64,000 bases of DNA from the NCBI GenBank assembly GCA_948567375.1, contig OX419758.1, positions 2,423,001 to 2,487,000 on the forward strand. Reading direction: 5' to 3'. Positions 35,956 through 47,668 of this stretch are shown here, piece by piece. The stretch comes from Lunularia cruciata (Eukaryota > Streptophyta > Marchantiopsida > Lunulariales > Lunulariaceae). A program made the position numbers and the translations under genes. The notes beneath the pieces were generated by a model, which had not been told where the DNA came from, ran no database searches, and saw nothing but the letters and a program-made list of their open reading frames with translations. Numbering within the stretch: the first letter of the stretch is position 1; each line of letters starts with the position of its first letter.

Positions 35956-36289
35956 AGACTCCCGAGAGAAACACAAGGTTGAATTCCTCAATATTCCGAT
36001 GCCCAAAAGAGTACTTCAACTTTATTATATAATGGAGAATGCTCTTTGCCTTTATTATATAATGGAGAAAATCCTTTCCAAAGGAGTTACACCCTTAGAT
36101 TAGATCCATGGGTTGGTGACATGTCAGCCTAGGTCCCGTCTGGTTAGTCAAACAAGTTTGACCATAATGAATATTTTTGGAATCTATTTCAAACTATCAA
36201 AACTAATTTGAATCTTTTTATAAGAAGATTCCCAAAAGATTCTTTGTGGTCATACTTGTTTGACCGTGTTTGCCTTTTTGATCTCTACA
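35936..36289 (+). mobile_element. LTR fragment of the TGTAATA-type Gypsy family
   Basis: It begins TGTAATGTTCCAAGAACAAG and follows the same order as the 15-21 kb LTRs: agagacac, aatattccgatgccc, ctttattatata, gttggtgacatgtcagcc, gtctggttagtcaaacaag. The right end is indistinct and I find no target duplication, so it is likely truncated. The orientation given is as printed. Confidence 0.6.
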
Positions 36290-36825
36290 ATCCTTCTCCC
36301 CATATAATTTTTTATTTCCTTCACCAACGATTGACATGCACTGGAATGCGGCATCGGCTCACCCTTTCTCTTTGAGAAGTTGCACCAATTCAAACTGTCC
36401 ACACTAATTCAAGTAAACCCTGCATCACTCTCGTTCGGGTAGGCGTCGAATGCTTAGCTGTCACACAACGATGCATCAAAAGACGAAACTCCTTCAATCA
36501 CTATATTTGAAAAATTACATCCCAAGTTCATGAGAGTAATCCCAAAATCGCCTCGGACCATCGAAACTCCAAATCTTTTGGTCATTGCACGATACTTTGC
36601 GTTCTCGGGCATTCAAAAGAAGCCAAAAAAGGCCAACCGGGTTGCAAGACTATCAAAATAAATGGCCATGCGTGATTCTTTTTAAAAATTTGAACATAAA
36701 CTTGAACCCTCTCTTCGACCATGCGTTCTTTTCTTGGAACAGACATGTGTAACATTTCAAATTTGAGAATTTTCCCGTACGAGACATGTTCCATTTCAAA
36801 TTCAAATTACTCCGAGTAATTCTCG

Positions 36826-36892
36826 TTAAGAGATGCGGGTTCGTTAACACATACAAAATCAAATTACTCCATTTAATTAACGCATCTCTTAA
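36826..36892. repeat. 12-bp perfect inverted repeat with 43-bp spacer
   Basis: ttaagagatgcg (36826-36837) and cgcatctcttaa (36881-36892) are exact reverse complements. The words tactcc and tctcgttaag recur around them. This could be a remnant of a small inverted-repeat element. Confidence 0.6.
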
Positions 36893-37120
36893 TCTCTTAC
36901 TCCATTTAACTCTCGTTAAGACATACATGAAAACCAGTATAGAGTTACGGGTACTAAAATCTTGACTCGTAAGAATGTTACAGTGTTTCCCGATTCACCA
37001 CCGTAAAATATCGAAGTACCCCTCGCGCTTGTGCCTGTAACTATTTTCTAAATATCGTATAATACCTTACGGGAAAGTAACGGGATGAAACGAAGTGAAA
37101 ATCTTGAATTTGAAACACCC

Positions 37121-37206
37121 TATTGGGGCTTAGCCCCAGGTTACCTTTTTTTCTCTCCCTTGTACGGCTTGATGGGGGTCTTCCCATCCTTCGTTTTTCC
37201 TACCCA
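37121..37206 (+). repeat. Short dispersed repeat, copy 1
   Basis: Contains tattggggcttagcccc, a T run, ctcccttgtacggcttgatg and tcttcccatccttcgttttt. The same blocks in the same order occur at 40411, 44701 and, inverted, 59980. See the findings for the family. Confidence 0.75.
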
Positions 37207-37605
37207 GTCGCCCTTTTCCCCATTGAATGTTTCAGGCGTTTGGAGACAAGAGTTCAATCCACCGACCCATTCAATGCAATGGTATCAATCGAGGCAATGA
37301 ATCAGGAGGTGATAAGATTCCAACTTTTGAGGCCTCGTTTGTACTTCTGTGGCAGGCTCCGTTACCAAGTCATGATAACCCAAACTTAGACTTCAATATC
37401 GATTCCAGAGAGACTTGTACTATATCTCGATGATTCCTTTGTATCTGTTTTTCTTGAGGTATAACTTCGATTTTTTCTTCCTCGAGTTGGGAGTTCCTTG
37501 GCTGGAGTGCGAAACATATTTGCATTCTGCGGTTCTCCTGTCGACACAGGAATTGTCTCCTGGTCATTCCTCCGTACACTAGTGCTTGTGTTCGGTAGCC
37601 GAATC

Positions 37606-37848
37606 TCACCGTGTTTTTGTCCTTTCAACCACTTTTGTAGTTAACCAGTTATGGGACTCTTTCCACATCTGACTGTGGCTACACATTCCCATTTCATGAA
37701 ACACTTCTTGTGTCACCTTCTCGCAGGAACTTACATATGATTCAAGTAGGACTGATGGTCCACTAAGGGTCGTACAGTTTAGCTCAAGGCGGCGACAATC
37801 TGAGGTCATCGATTGGAATATTTCTCGCACATGGTACGTGTTCTAACT
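37606..37848 (-). CDS. Candidate coding exon, unidentified
   Basis: A minus-strand frame of about 80 codons reads NTYHVREIFQSMTSDCRR through FHEMGMCSHSQMWKESHNWL to VERTKTR. It ends at a donor-like ACACG|GTGAGA near 37608 and is preceded by an AG acceptor-like site. The composition is protein-like. A second hydrophilic minus-strand frame (37386-37628) follows in another phase. I cannot assign a family, find neighbouring exons or exclude chance. Confidence 0.22.
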
Positions 37849-40317
37849 TCTGCGCTCTCTATGTGACAGTTTCAACAGATTAAACAAGTACTTTAGTCGT
37901 CTCCTAAACACAGCAATCAAATGTCCGTTTCAGTGGTATTCTTTAACAGTAGTCTTGTTACAGTAGGTCTTGTCGTTGTTACAGTAGGTCTTGTCAAGGT
38001 TCTTGAGATCATCTCGCATATTTCCCCATTTATGTCTATTCTCGTTTTCACTTCCTACCTCATGCACTTGATGAACAGATCAAAAAGAGATAGACACGCG
38101 AGGACAAAGGAGTAACTCTCGGACCTTTGCTTGATGTATGTATGCAGGTCGCAAACTATGGCAACGGTTAAGCTATTTCGTCCTCGACATGCAACTTAGT
38201 TATGTGATGGCGCTTATCGCTTGCATAAAAAAGGACCTAATTCTACCTTGTGTGGGTGTTCTTAATTTGATTGCAACTGCACTAGACCTAGTTGTTATCC
38301 GCCTCCGCGATTACCCAGGTGAAAACGTTTAGTTTCATTTAAGATGTATTTGCAGGATTTGAAACTTACATGCCGTTGAGAGCCCACATCTTAAACAGGA
38401 GTTAATGGTAGGATAGAAACTTTGCAACTAGAGTATATCTTGCGGTATGGTGATTTGAAGGGGTACATCCTGATTCTAGATCAAAGAAAGGAATGAAGCG
38501 GTTGATCTTGAGTACTGTAGCAACTCACATGTACATCCAAATTTTCCACAACGTTGGAAACAAAAGAACAACGGGCGATTCTGGCTCCACCAGCGAATTA
38601 CAAAATCTCGCTACCAGCATAGACAAAGGAACAACAGGAGGATCCAACAGGTGTTACATTTCATGACATGAGGTTGAGCCAGCTTTGTCTATGAAGCTCG
38701 TTCTTCTCATGCTCTACTCACCGATTTACAGTCTATGACATAGGACTCTGCTGCTAAAGAGAACCAGACTCCCGGACATCAGCAATTAAAATCCGGCACA
38801 AATACTTTCCACGAGCCATTTGCCCATTCATCCTACTGGAAAATCGTGCCCAGCTGCAGATATCTCACATTTTTGGTCTCGAGTTCTCCTACTAAGAATG
38901 CTTCTAAACCCATAGTGGGGCCGGGTAAGTGCGTTCGCTCTTACCTCATTGCATGGTCTCTGTGATTTGCAATCAAGACAACGCAATCTTGGTACGGTAC
39001 TTCACATCAAGAATCAAACCAAGTAGAAACATTGATACGAGAGGGTTGGATTTGGAGTACACAAATCTTCAGAAAGAGTAACTTTTGTGTTTTTCTCCTG
39101 TCAAGTGATTCTTAGCAAGACATTTACGAAATGAAGAACTCTACTGTCCAGATTAGCCTCAGCTAGTGTTGATTTGGGACACGTTTCGAAACCAAAACGA
39201 CTTTCTGCAATGATGACAGTGGTGGAAAGGTAATATTGTCGGGAATGAAATCTTTGTTGAAAGGTAGACAACCTTCCACGTAAAGTTGCGGTTTGCATCT
39301 TGTGACTGACGGATATCTGGAGTATGTTTTGATCATAGAGCTCCTCTTTTTCACATGAAAAATGTTGGGATTATAAAAAAGTTGGATAAATTATATACAT
39401 GCGCGAGTGGAGTTCGAAGAAGAGATTTTGTCAATAGACTAGTTCATTTATATTTGACTCCACGAGATTAAAATGTATATTAGTTTTATAAAGTAATCCG
39501 TTTGGTCCCTTGAAAAACTTTCAAGTTGTTTAACCAAACGAGACGCCTTTGGAAATAATCGCTAGCGTATCATGTTAGCGATTTTCTGACTAAGATTTTG
39601 GGAATATCGTCCTCCTCACTGGTCTAATTTATCAAGTTCAAGGAAATACATAGATCTTCAACCATGGTTGTCGTTGATCAAATTTTAAGGTTGATGCAAA
39701 TTTTTTATCGTATACTACAAATCTATAATTATTTCCGAGTGTCTGTTTTTATGATGATCTGTAGTTTTGATCAAAAATATTCTGGGATTGATATGGACTC
39801 TCAGAATCTGTTGTCACGTCTTCGTTATCTTCGGCCACGAAATTCTCAGAAACTCTACTAGTGTTGCTCGTTCTTGTATCTGTAGAATCCTGTAATTATA
39901 GATGTCATTTGGCTTTTATATCTAGGTATTTTGTTACTCTAGATTCTGGATTAACACTAAAGATATGGTCTTCAGCTTTTGAAGTGTTTTGTTATAACTT
40001 TGGTCAAGTTAAACCCACTGTTCTTGCTGAGGACTTTACGAACTAATGATCAACCTAAATAAATAAATGCAGAGTCATTGGTATAGTCAAGACAAGTGAA
40101 GAGATTACCTATGTCAGCACCAAAATGACTCGAGCAGCATGACAAGCCTTTAAAATTCCAAATCTGCGCGTATATTAGATGACTTAGGCCTTTTCCCTCG
40201 AAGTTCAGTTATATGCTCAACATGGAGTGGCAGGCATGATTAGATGAAGAGGAGTTGAGTAGCCACTGTTGAGATTGTAGCATTAGCAAAGTGCGTACAA
40301 ATGCTACAATCAGATGG
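37849..40317. other. No supported gene
   Basis: Only short frames. Overlapping minus-strand frames at 39101-39354 are protein-like but have no recognisable domain. A small duplication of acagtaggtcttgtc lies near 37960-37995. Confidence 0.35.
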
Positions 40318-40392
40318 GAGCCTAGTTCTATTTTATCTCTTTTATTATTTCTTGTACGGTTTGATAGTGTCTTTCCATCCTTCTTGTGTTCT
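40318..40392 (+). repeat. Short dispersed repeat, partial copy 2a
   Basis: gcctagttctattttatctc, then cttgtacggtttgatagtgt and ctttccatccttcttgtg: the right half of the family, diverged, immediately before a fuller copy. Confidence 0.6.
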
Positions 40393-40410
40393 ATGAGGAT
40401 ATCTTAAATG

Positions 40411-40520
40411 CGGTAGGGCAGATTTCTCATATAGACTCTATTGGAGCTTAGCCCCGTGTTACTTTTTTTTGTCTCCCTTATACGGCTTGATGGAGTCTTC
40501 ACCTCTTTCGTTTTTCCACG
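40411..40520 (+). repeat. Short dispersed repeat, copy 2b
   Basis: The longest plus-strand copy: cggtagggcagatttctcat, ctattggagcttagccccg, T run, gtctcccttatacggcttga, then ctctttcgtttttcc. Confidence 0.75.
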
Positions 40521-41529
40521 ATTTGCTGACAGTGCACCTAACCCACACAATAAAACGTGCTAAACGTTAGAGACCTAACTGGAGAATTTTATCATGTTTC
40601 GTTATGCACAGTAGGACCGGTGCCCGTACCCAATCTATGTAATGCTTGGAGTGAACCATAGAACTTGAGTCGTCCTACATCACACAAAAGTTTCCTTTCC
40701 CTAGTTCACTCATGTGACGTGCATTCGTGAGGCACACAAAGACTGAACTATTTTATTTCATAGATTCTTAGACTACGATGTTATATTTTCTCTCAAAACG
40801 CACCCAGTTCAATAAACACTTTCATCTTGCAAATGTCGAAGTAACTATACTCTATGTACCAGAGCTTTGATACTCGTTGTATGAAGTGTCTATCTCTTAC
40901 ACTTCAACAGGCATTTGAATTTTTACCCTCTGCGAAATGTAATATATTTTTGGAGGAGAAATGAATAAAACAAAAAGAGAGAAATTTCTGTGCGAATCTA
41001 GGTTCTAGTCAACTTATTAAATTGATATTCTCCCACAATGAACCTGAACCTTACAAAATATCAATAGTGTGATATACATGTCCGAGCAGGAGGTGGTGCC
41101 CACTTTCACCCAAAACCTACTTTGCGATTGCCTTAATCATTACGCTGGGAAGCTTTTGCTACAGTAGTCTTCGTCCACGTGAAGGTGATAGACGGAGATA
41201 AATGCATTTCTGTGGATATCTTTTCACACAGTATGTGGATAAACATGCCTATGATAGTAATGCATTAAATTTCGTCAGCATTCACCAAGAAAGCAGTAGA
41301 CTGGTTAAAAGAAAAAGGGGGTTTCAATTTTAAACTGATATTTATGGTAAAATAGTGACATCTGTAAAAGAATTAAAAATGGCTATAGAAAAACGGTTAA
41401 AGCAGAACGCCTCCATAAATTGAGATCCGATTGATGAAAAATAGTTTATGGTGGTGGTGGGAATTTAATTTAGAACATATGCAGAGAGAATTCCATTAGT
41501 GAAATCAAGAACGTGATCAATTCAAAAGG

Positions 41530-42040
41530 TGACAGTCATGGAAGAGCAATAGGAAGAGATGGAGTGCCATTAGCACCCCATGATGGAGTGGCACATGAGG
41601 AAATCTTAGGTTTGGAGGAGGAGATAGCATCTCGAGAAGGAGAGTTAGCCAATCATAACCACCCTCTTACAAGAGTTAGCCAGTCATAATAAATGGAAGC
41701 AAATCTCTAGAAGCTAGAGAGATGTAGAATTGCAGAGATAGAAACTAAAAAGAGAAAAGTTGAGGCTGAACAAGTGTTCAGAACCGAGAAAATAAAATCT
41801 AAAGTAGAAAAATAGGAAATCAAGGAGAGGACCGCAAAGTTGAAAAGATTTTATTTCATGACTCTTGAATTGACTAGGGTTGGAAAAACTCCTGAAGAGA
41901 TAACAAGCATAATTATAGTGTTATCAGAGATAAATTTGCCTCCGTGCTCATCTGGATCTCGATCCAGAGTGGGTGGTAGCAATAGTGCTCTAGATCCGAA
42001 GTTCCCAATGCTAGATTACAATGTGGAAGCGAACGTCTAG
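41530..42040 (+). pseudogene. Decayed coiled-coil ORF of transposon type, copy 2
   Basis: After a frame break the plus strand reads KSLEARE (about 41702-41722), then CRIAEIETKKRKVEAEQVF, a stop, and an open stretch from 41840 (KRFYFMTLELTRVGKTPEEI). Order and residues match the remnant at 8.6-8.85 kb (SLEARERCMLAKIE, MTLEL, GKSKDEI). The segment is Lys/Glu-rich and likely helical. It would be an accessory protein of a DNA transposon if the comparison with PIF/Harbinger partners holds. No catalytic residues are visible. Confidence 0.4.
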
Positions 42041-42277
42041 CTCTAGCTCAAGATGTAAGAGATTTCAATATCAATATAGAATAAGATGACTTGCTATAGC
42101 TTGAGATGGACATATTTGTTCGCACTCTTATATAAATATTTAAACAAACTTTTTATTCAATCTTATGTATGTCTCGATTTGACACTCAATATTTGAAACA
42201 AATCTTTTTCTTAAATTTGTTGAACCTTACTCATTGCTTTGTTGCCCTGTGCTATTTCTGACATTGTGACCCACACA

Positions 42278-42409
42278 GTCGTGAGTGTACTATTTTTTAT
42301 TCGATTTTGTGTCGTGAGTTTACTTTCTTCAAAATGAATTAAAGTCGTGAGTTTTCTTTCTTCAAGAAGAATTAGTGCCCTGAGTTTTCTTGAATTCATG
42401 ACATCTTCG
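42278..42409. repeat. 33-bp minisatellite, four units
   Basis: Units start gtcgtgag at 42278, 42311 and 42344 and gccctgag at 42377, exactly 33 bp apart. The two middle units share gtcgtgagttt and ctttcttcaa. A multiple-of-three period keeps any frame open; the minus strand reads an 11-residue repeat of the EERKLTT/EESKLTT type. Confidence 0.85.
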
Positions 42410-44700
42410 CGTGTCAAAAATGAAAGCCTGAGCATCCGCGCATCCTGCGCAAGCTACGAGGGGTACTCAGTATATGCGGGGTGCGCAGGATACGTGGAAT
42501 ACTCGACCTACGCGGAGTACTTGGTATGGACTAACAACGGGATATTATTGTTCCGACCTAGGTTGCCTAGTCGTGACATCTTCCTTCTAAACTAGTTATT
42601 GGACAATTTATTACCTAAGAATTTTTTTCATAGGGTTCAAATCAGAACTTATAACGGAGTTTATGATGACTTTTGAATTCTGTACTTTTTACTTTGAACC
42701 TTACAAAGCTATAAGGTTTAGAAAGGGTAGTCACAAAGCTGACATGGACGAAGTTTCACTTTTTGCTCTTTGTGGTCTGGTTGAAAGGCAGTTTTTTGGT
42801 CAAAAACTTTACATTGATCTCATCACTTTGCAAACTTGCTACAATCTTCATGATGTGGCTTATTGCAGGTTCTACCATATTTTTCAATGACAACAAATGG
42901 AGTTCTTTAGTGTAGATGGTTAAAGGTCAGGAGATAAAAAAATGCACGATGAATACTGCAAATGAGTTTCCTCAGACAAAAGAGAAACAGTAGTTTCATG
43001 ACAACCAGGGGTTTCATGTTTCCATGACTTACATGAGATATAGTGAGGAAAACAGGAAAAGAGGACATGCAGGGAAGAATACATCGAAGTTTAGAGGAAA
43101 TTGAGCATATGCTACTGGGAAGTGAAATATTTATTAAAAATTAGAGTATGTACAAGACTCATGAAATAACTCAAAAGACTGAGTGTCCTAAAATAACTCA
43201 ATAGACTGAGTATTCCGAGTACTCATCCTGCTCACTTTAGTTTAACTTAACTGCACAACTCTTTACTATTCTCAAAGACTAAAAAATCATCTTCTTGGAG
43301 GTTGAGAGCAAAACAACAATGTAAAACTTGATTCCTAGTTTCTTTTCTAAATTCTCTATGGGGAGCGACTCCGACCCTTGGTCGATCTGTATCATTGCCG
43401 TAACCGTAAAGCCTCATGGGTTACAATTTAGAATACCCGTACCAATTTAACGGATACCGTTTCCACTTCTGACCACCATAAAATATTTTTCGTCATTCAC
43501 AAAAACTTTTACAGCTACTTACGATACATTTATAACCTAAAAGTGAAACCCCCTAATCATGATTTGCATATGGATTTCTCCATCTAGCCACCATTTCATC
43601 ATCACACTATGCTGTAATTGCTACAAATTTTCTAAGCCTTAAACTTCAATAAACAAACCTATTGTATGAGCTGGGCTTGAAACTGGCTTGAGCTCTCCAT
43701 GGAGAGCTCGAGCCCAAGCTCAAGTTCTCGGTAAGAAGCCGCGAATATAAGCCAGTATATAAATTCTCAGGACACACGAGATGCATGTTAATGCCCCATT
43801 AATGAATTGTGTCCTGGTCCAGTGCACTGGTATGCAACATCCAGCAACTAAGTCTTGGGTTTTTATGCACGACACCCATGATGTTTAGGGTACAGTAGCT
43901 CGAAACGTTTGTTTTGTGCAAAATCTAATCCAGTTTGTCCACTTTAGAGGCGTTGGGCAACATCCAGATTAGCTCTAAGGAAATTATGACTCATCCCGCT
44001 ATAAACTGCAGCTGTACTTGAAATAATAGCATGTAACTCTTAACTATGTATTGTTTGGCGATACTTCTAGTTCAACAATGTACAGTTTGTTACTTCAGTT
44101 GATCTCATGTTAGCAAGACATGTCATCTCATCCTCATATTGATCGTATTTTAAACTCACCCCTCAAATGGCTGATTTATTCTATCCACATAAGGAACTAA
44201 TGACACTGTTTAAACTTGTGGATGCAGAAGACATGCTAAGACTGAGAAATTCTTCGTGACACCTGATACACGAAGAACCCATTATCTATGCATGCCTTTT
44301 ATAAAGTTCTCTGACTTCACAATAATACATTGCGTGAAACTTCATCTAAATTATGAGAGATGGAAATATCAAACCTGGTACTTGTGCCTTCAAGTTGGTA
44401 TTTGCTCAAATGACCTAAGGACTGCTCTTCTTCATTGACAACTATGGCTAGTAGTAAACCTTTAAACCAGCCTTACATATAAGTACATTACATGCTTCCG
44501 GATAGGGAAACGTGAGATATCCTCCGTACTTGTGGTCCATGTGCTAGGCTAGCATCAATAAGAATCAACCATCTATTCGGAAGAGCGTTCAAAATCACCC
44601 ATGCTTGTATCATAATTGGGTATCCGGATCCAGTGGATTGAGACAAAGCTTTTACCACCTTTTTAGACCTTATGACTTGCAAAGTTCGGATGTCTTAGGT
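42410..44700. other. No supported gene
   Basis: At 42440-42530 degenerate 17-20-bp words (tacgcggagtactc variants) recur and give a Tyr/Ala-rich frame. A related word, gagtattccgagtactc, appears near 43210. Otherwise only short frames. Confidence 0.4.
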
Positions 44701-44792
44701 GCGATAAGGCAGATTTTTCATATCGATACTATTGAGGCCTAGCCCTTGTCTCTCCTTGGGGGGCTTGATGGGTCTTCCATCCTTTTTGTGTT
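44701..44792 (+). repeat. Short dispersed repeat, copy 3
   Basis: gcgataaggcagatttttca, attgaggcctagcccttgtc, tctccttggggggcttgatg, ggtcttccatcctttttgtg: same order as copies 1 and 2 but diverged and lacking the T run. Confidence 0.65.
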
Positions 44793-45009
44793 TGACGTGG
44801 TTGGCTTTCTTCTTCTTCCTTTTGCATGTGCTGGTTCAGAGCATCTTATCTTCGGTGCCAGACTAATTCAAAAGCCATTCCGCCCGCCACGCACTACAGA
44901 ACAGCCTATAGCTACACTATTCGATATCCTATAGGACCAAAGTGCGGGGACCCCGCACTTTGGACATAGAATCATATTTTCCCCGATTTTGCTACTCATT
45001 TTTACTTTG

Positions 45010-45066
45010 GAAAGGCGACTGGTAGAAAACACGAAGGATAGAAAGACCCCTCTACAAGGACGAGAC
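45010..45066 (-). repeat. Short dispersed repeat, partial inverted copy 4
   Basis: aaaggcgactggtagaaaac, acgaaggatagaaagacccc, tctacaaggacgagac: the reverse complement of the right half of the family, leading directly into the tandem array. Confidence 0.6.
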
Positions 45067-45070
45067 AAAA

Positions 45071-45258
45071 GGATTCTTATCTTAAACCGTACAAGTGTGA
45101 GATAAAAGAAGAAAATCAGGGTTACATCCCAAATGGATTATTACCTTAAACCGTACGAAAATGAAAGAAAAGTCAACTAGGGTTACATCCCAAAGGATTC
45201 CTGCTTTAAACCGTACAAGGGTGAGACCAAAGAGGTAAAATGGAGCTACGCCCCAAAA
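45071..45258 (-). repeat. Three tandem units derived from the dispersed repeat
   Basis: Units at 45071-45134, 45135-45194 and 45195-45258 (64, 60, 64 bp) each run from ggattcttatcttaaaccgt through a purine-rich middle to agggttacatcccaaa or ggagctacgccccaaaa. The ccgtacaagggtgaga and ggagctacgcccc words match the inverted dispersed repeat at 59980. Confidence 0.75.
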
Positions 45259-46687
45259 GGACTCCTACCATGAAGACTATACAGTTTGATGATGAAGACT
45301 CCCACGCAAAATCGAATAAGTTGTTCAAGGTTCAAGGTGATAAGAGTGAGCCCTGGTGAGTTCCGTTACTTCGCGGGGCAGTACAGTAGTCACCTCTTAG
45401 CCATAATTGAGCTAGTCAATAGACACTACGTACAACACAACTCGATATTTTGACTCTTGAGATAGCAAGGAGGAATGGCTGCATACTGGTAGTTTAGTAG
45501 ACATTGAAACTCCCCAAGCAAAAGGAGATACTCCACAGAACCTTATTATACAGGCTCACTTGCACTTGGTACACTATCTATCTCAATGTTATCCTAAATT
45601 CATTCTGCAGGTTGGGGCTGTGGACAGGAAGCAACAGAGGTGTGGGGACTAAGGGATATCGAGTGGGAAGAATTTCGCTACACGCCGATAGTGACCTCAC
45701 GGTGTAGCAAATTTCAAAATGGTGTCCTCCTTGGCAACATGTCCTGTACATTTGGCTCCACTTTCAGTTTCACATTAAGTCGATAAGATTATTACCGCCG
45801 CTACCCCCTGATACGCTTCATTATAAAAGGCAATCTCCCCAACAAAGGTCCAGTAGCATCTAGCTTTACACTCGTCCGTCGTTTCGGGTCATAGTAGTTG
45901 ACAGTGACGATGGATTGAGCCTTTGGAAAATCAGTCCTAGTGAACTCTATGAGCTCGGCAAAAGTCCTCATGAAAGCACTTCCATTCGTACGATAAACTC
46001 GTCCAACAAAACTTTAGTTGACTTTTGGCAGGATAAATGTCGAGGTCAATTTATGGGGAACAAATAAATCTCATCACATTTGTCTAACACTACCTTTCCG
46101 CTTGCTGTAGGCGGTGTAAAAGAAATCAATGGAAAATGAACTGTTATTACAATAGCCGAGATCGTCATCTAGATCGTCTCAGTCCCACGAAAGGGGGGTT
46201 TGTAGTTATTGCGACCTTGTTATCTGTGCAGGACACAATTTTCAGACTTGTTTCCTCAGAACTACAAGAGCAATTTCTATATATGAACTTTGTACATTAC
46301 CTTACTGGATACAGATATGTAATGAATAGTACCTGGTACAAACACATTCAGATGTAAGATCATTCTTTCATGAAACCTGTTCATTACTATTACCATAGTA
46401 GGTACTAAAAAAGTTGGAAACAAAACGCTGAATTCGTAAAGATAACTAGAAGTTGTCGACGGGACTCCCACTGGTACGATAACAGTTTCGTAAAATTTGA
46501 ATAGATTTGAGAACCATGATTGGCAATTTCAGGAAGCTCGCACTGTTGGCGTTCTACTTGGCCCATCCATGTTTTGTTTCGCACCCATGCATTCGCACTC
46601 ACAGGCACAGACCTCCGTCCAGACAATGAACTCGTTTGAGATAAGACAAAATGTCATACAAGAAAGATTTGAAAGATACCAACCATA
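45259..46687. other. No gene seen
   Basis: Short frames only; nothing recognisable. Confidence 0.4.
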
Positions 46688-46801
46688 TATTTATTAGAGA
46701 AAATTGGCTGAGGTTGGGAATAAATAAACCCGTAGAACTAGACATATTTATTAGAGAAAATTGGTTGAGGTTGGGAATAAACAAACTCTCAGAATTAGAC
46801 A
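46688..46801. repeat. 57-bp tandem duplication
   Basis: tatttattagagaaaattgg followed by ctgaggttgggaataaa and a gaactagaca-type end occurs twice (46688-46744, 46745-46801) with a few substitutions. Confidence 0.85.
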
Positions 46802-47668
46802 GTGGATGCTGATGAAATCTGGATGACCATTGATCTAATCTTTAGAGTGGACGCAGTTGGAATCTAAATCTATTCGGACTCTAATCTATTTGGACTCCAT
46901 GTCTTGAACATGAAGTTTCACAACTTCTTCACCTTATGTTTTTCTTATGATCATTAAAACACATGTTCATCACTAAAGGTTCCCACACTGTACACGATGG
47001 AGACGAGCCCTGTGCTTATTCGAAGCTTTACAGGTGAATCGGTAAGTGGAGATCTTCACACCAACATTCTCTACTATAGAGTTCTTAACAGAATCAAATA
47101 CACCTCAAAGTGTGGATATCTACGACTGAATTATATTGTGACATTACAGGAAACCGAGGGTTTGATGCATAGTTATTCTGGTCGTTGATCCTGAAAAAGC
47201 CAAGGTGCGCACACAGCAGTCGGACCTTGTGCCTGCTCCAACATAACAACATTAGCTATATTTTCAGGTGCATTTGACCATCCATTGATAACTGAGATGT
47301 AATTTAGAGAAGATACGATCGAGAACACAAAATGTCCTTCGTTTCTCATAGAACATCATAGATGTAGTCTGGATTTATTTAATTATCAATAGGACTATGA
47401 TCATTGAATACAGAATGGGACTCCAGAAGCATAATGACTTGTATGGCATATCCAAGATACCAGAAACCAGATACTAATCTGCATAAGCTACCAAAACGCA
47501 GGCAACTGTCTTAATGTATGGTTTCAGCAGATGACTCTGGGTTGAACTTAGTACTCTTCTTAACCAGAAAATTTAATCGGAGAAGCTAACCACCTTTTCA
47601 CCTTTCTCATCATACTGGTAGAAGGAGCTCGTCAAAGTTCAGTTGCGACATGTTATTCAGTGAGCCAA
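46802..47668. other. No gene seen
   Basis: 3' flank of the first STIG1 gene. A tctaatctatttggactc duplication sits near 46855-46895. Confidence 0.4.
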
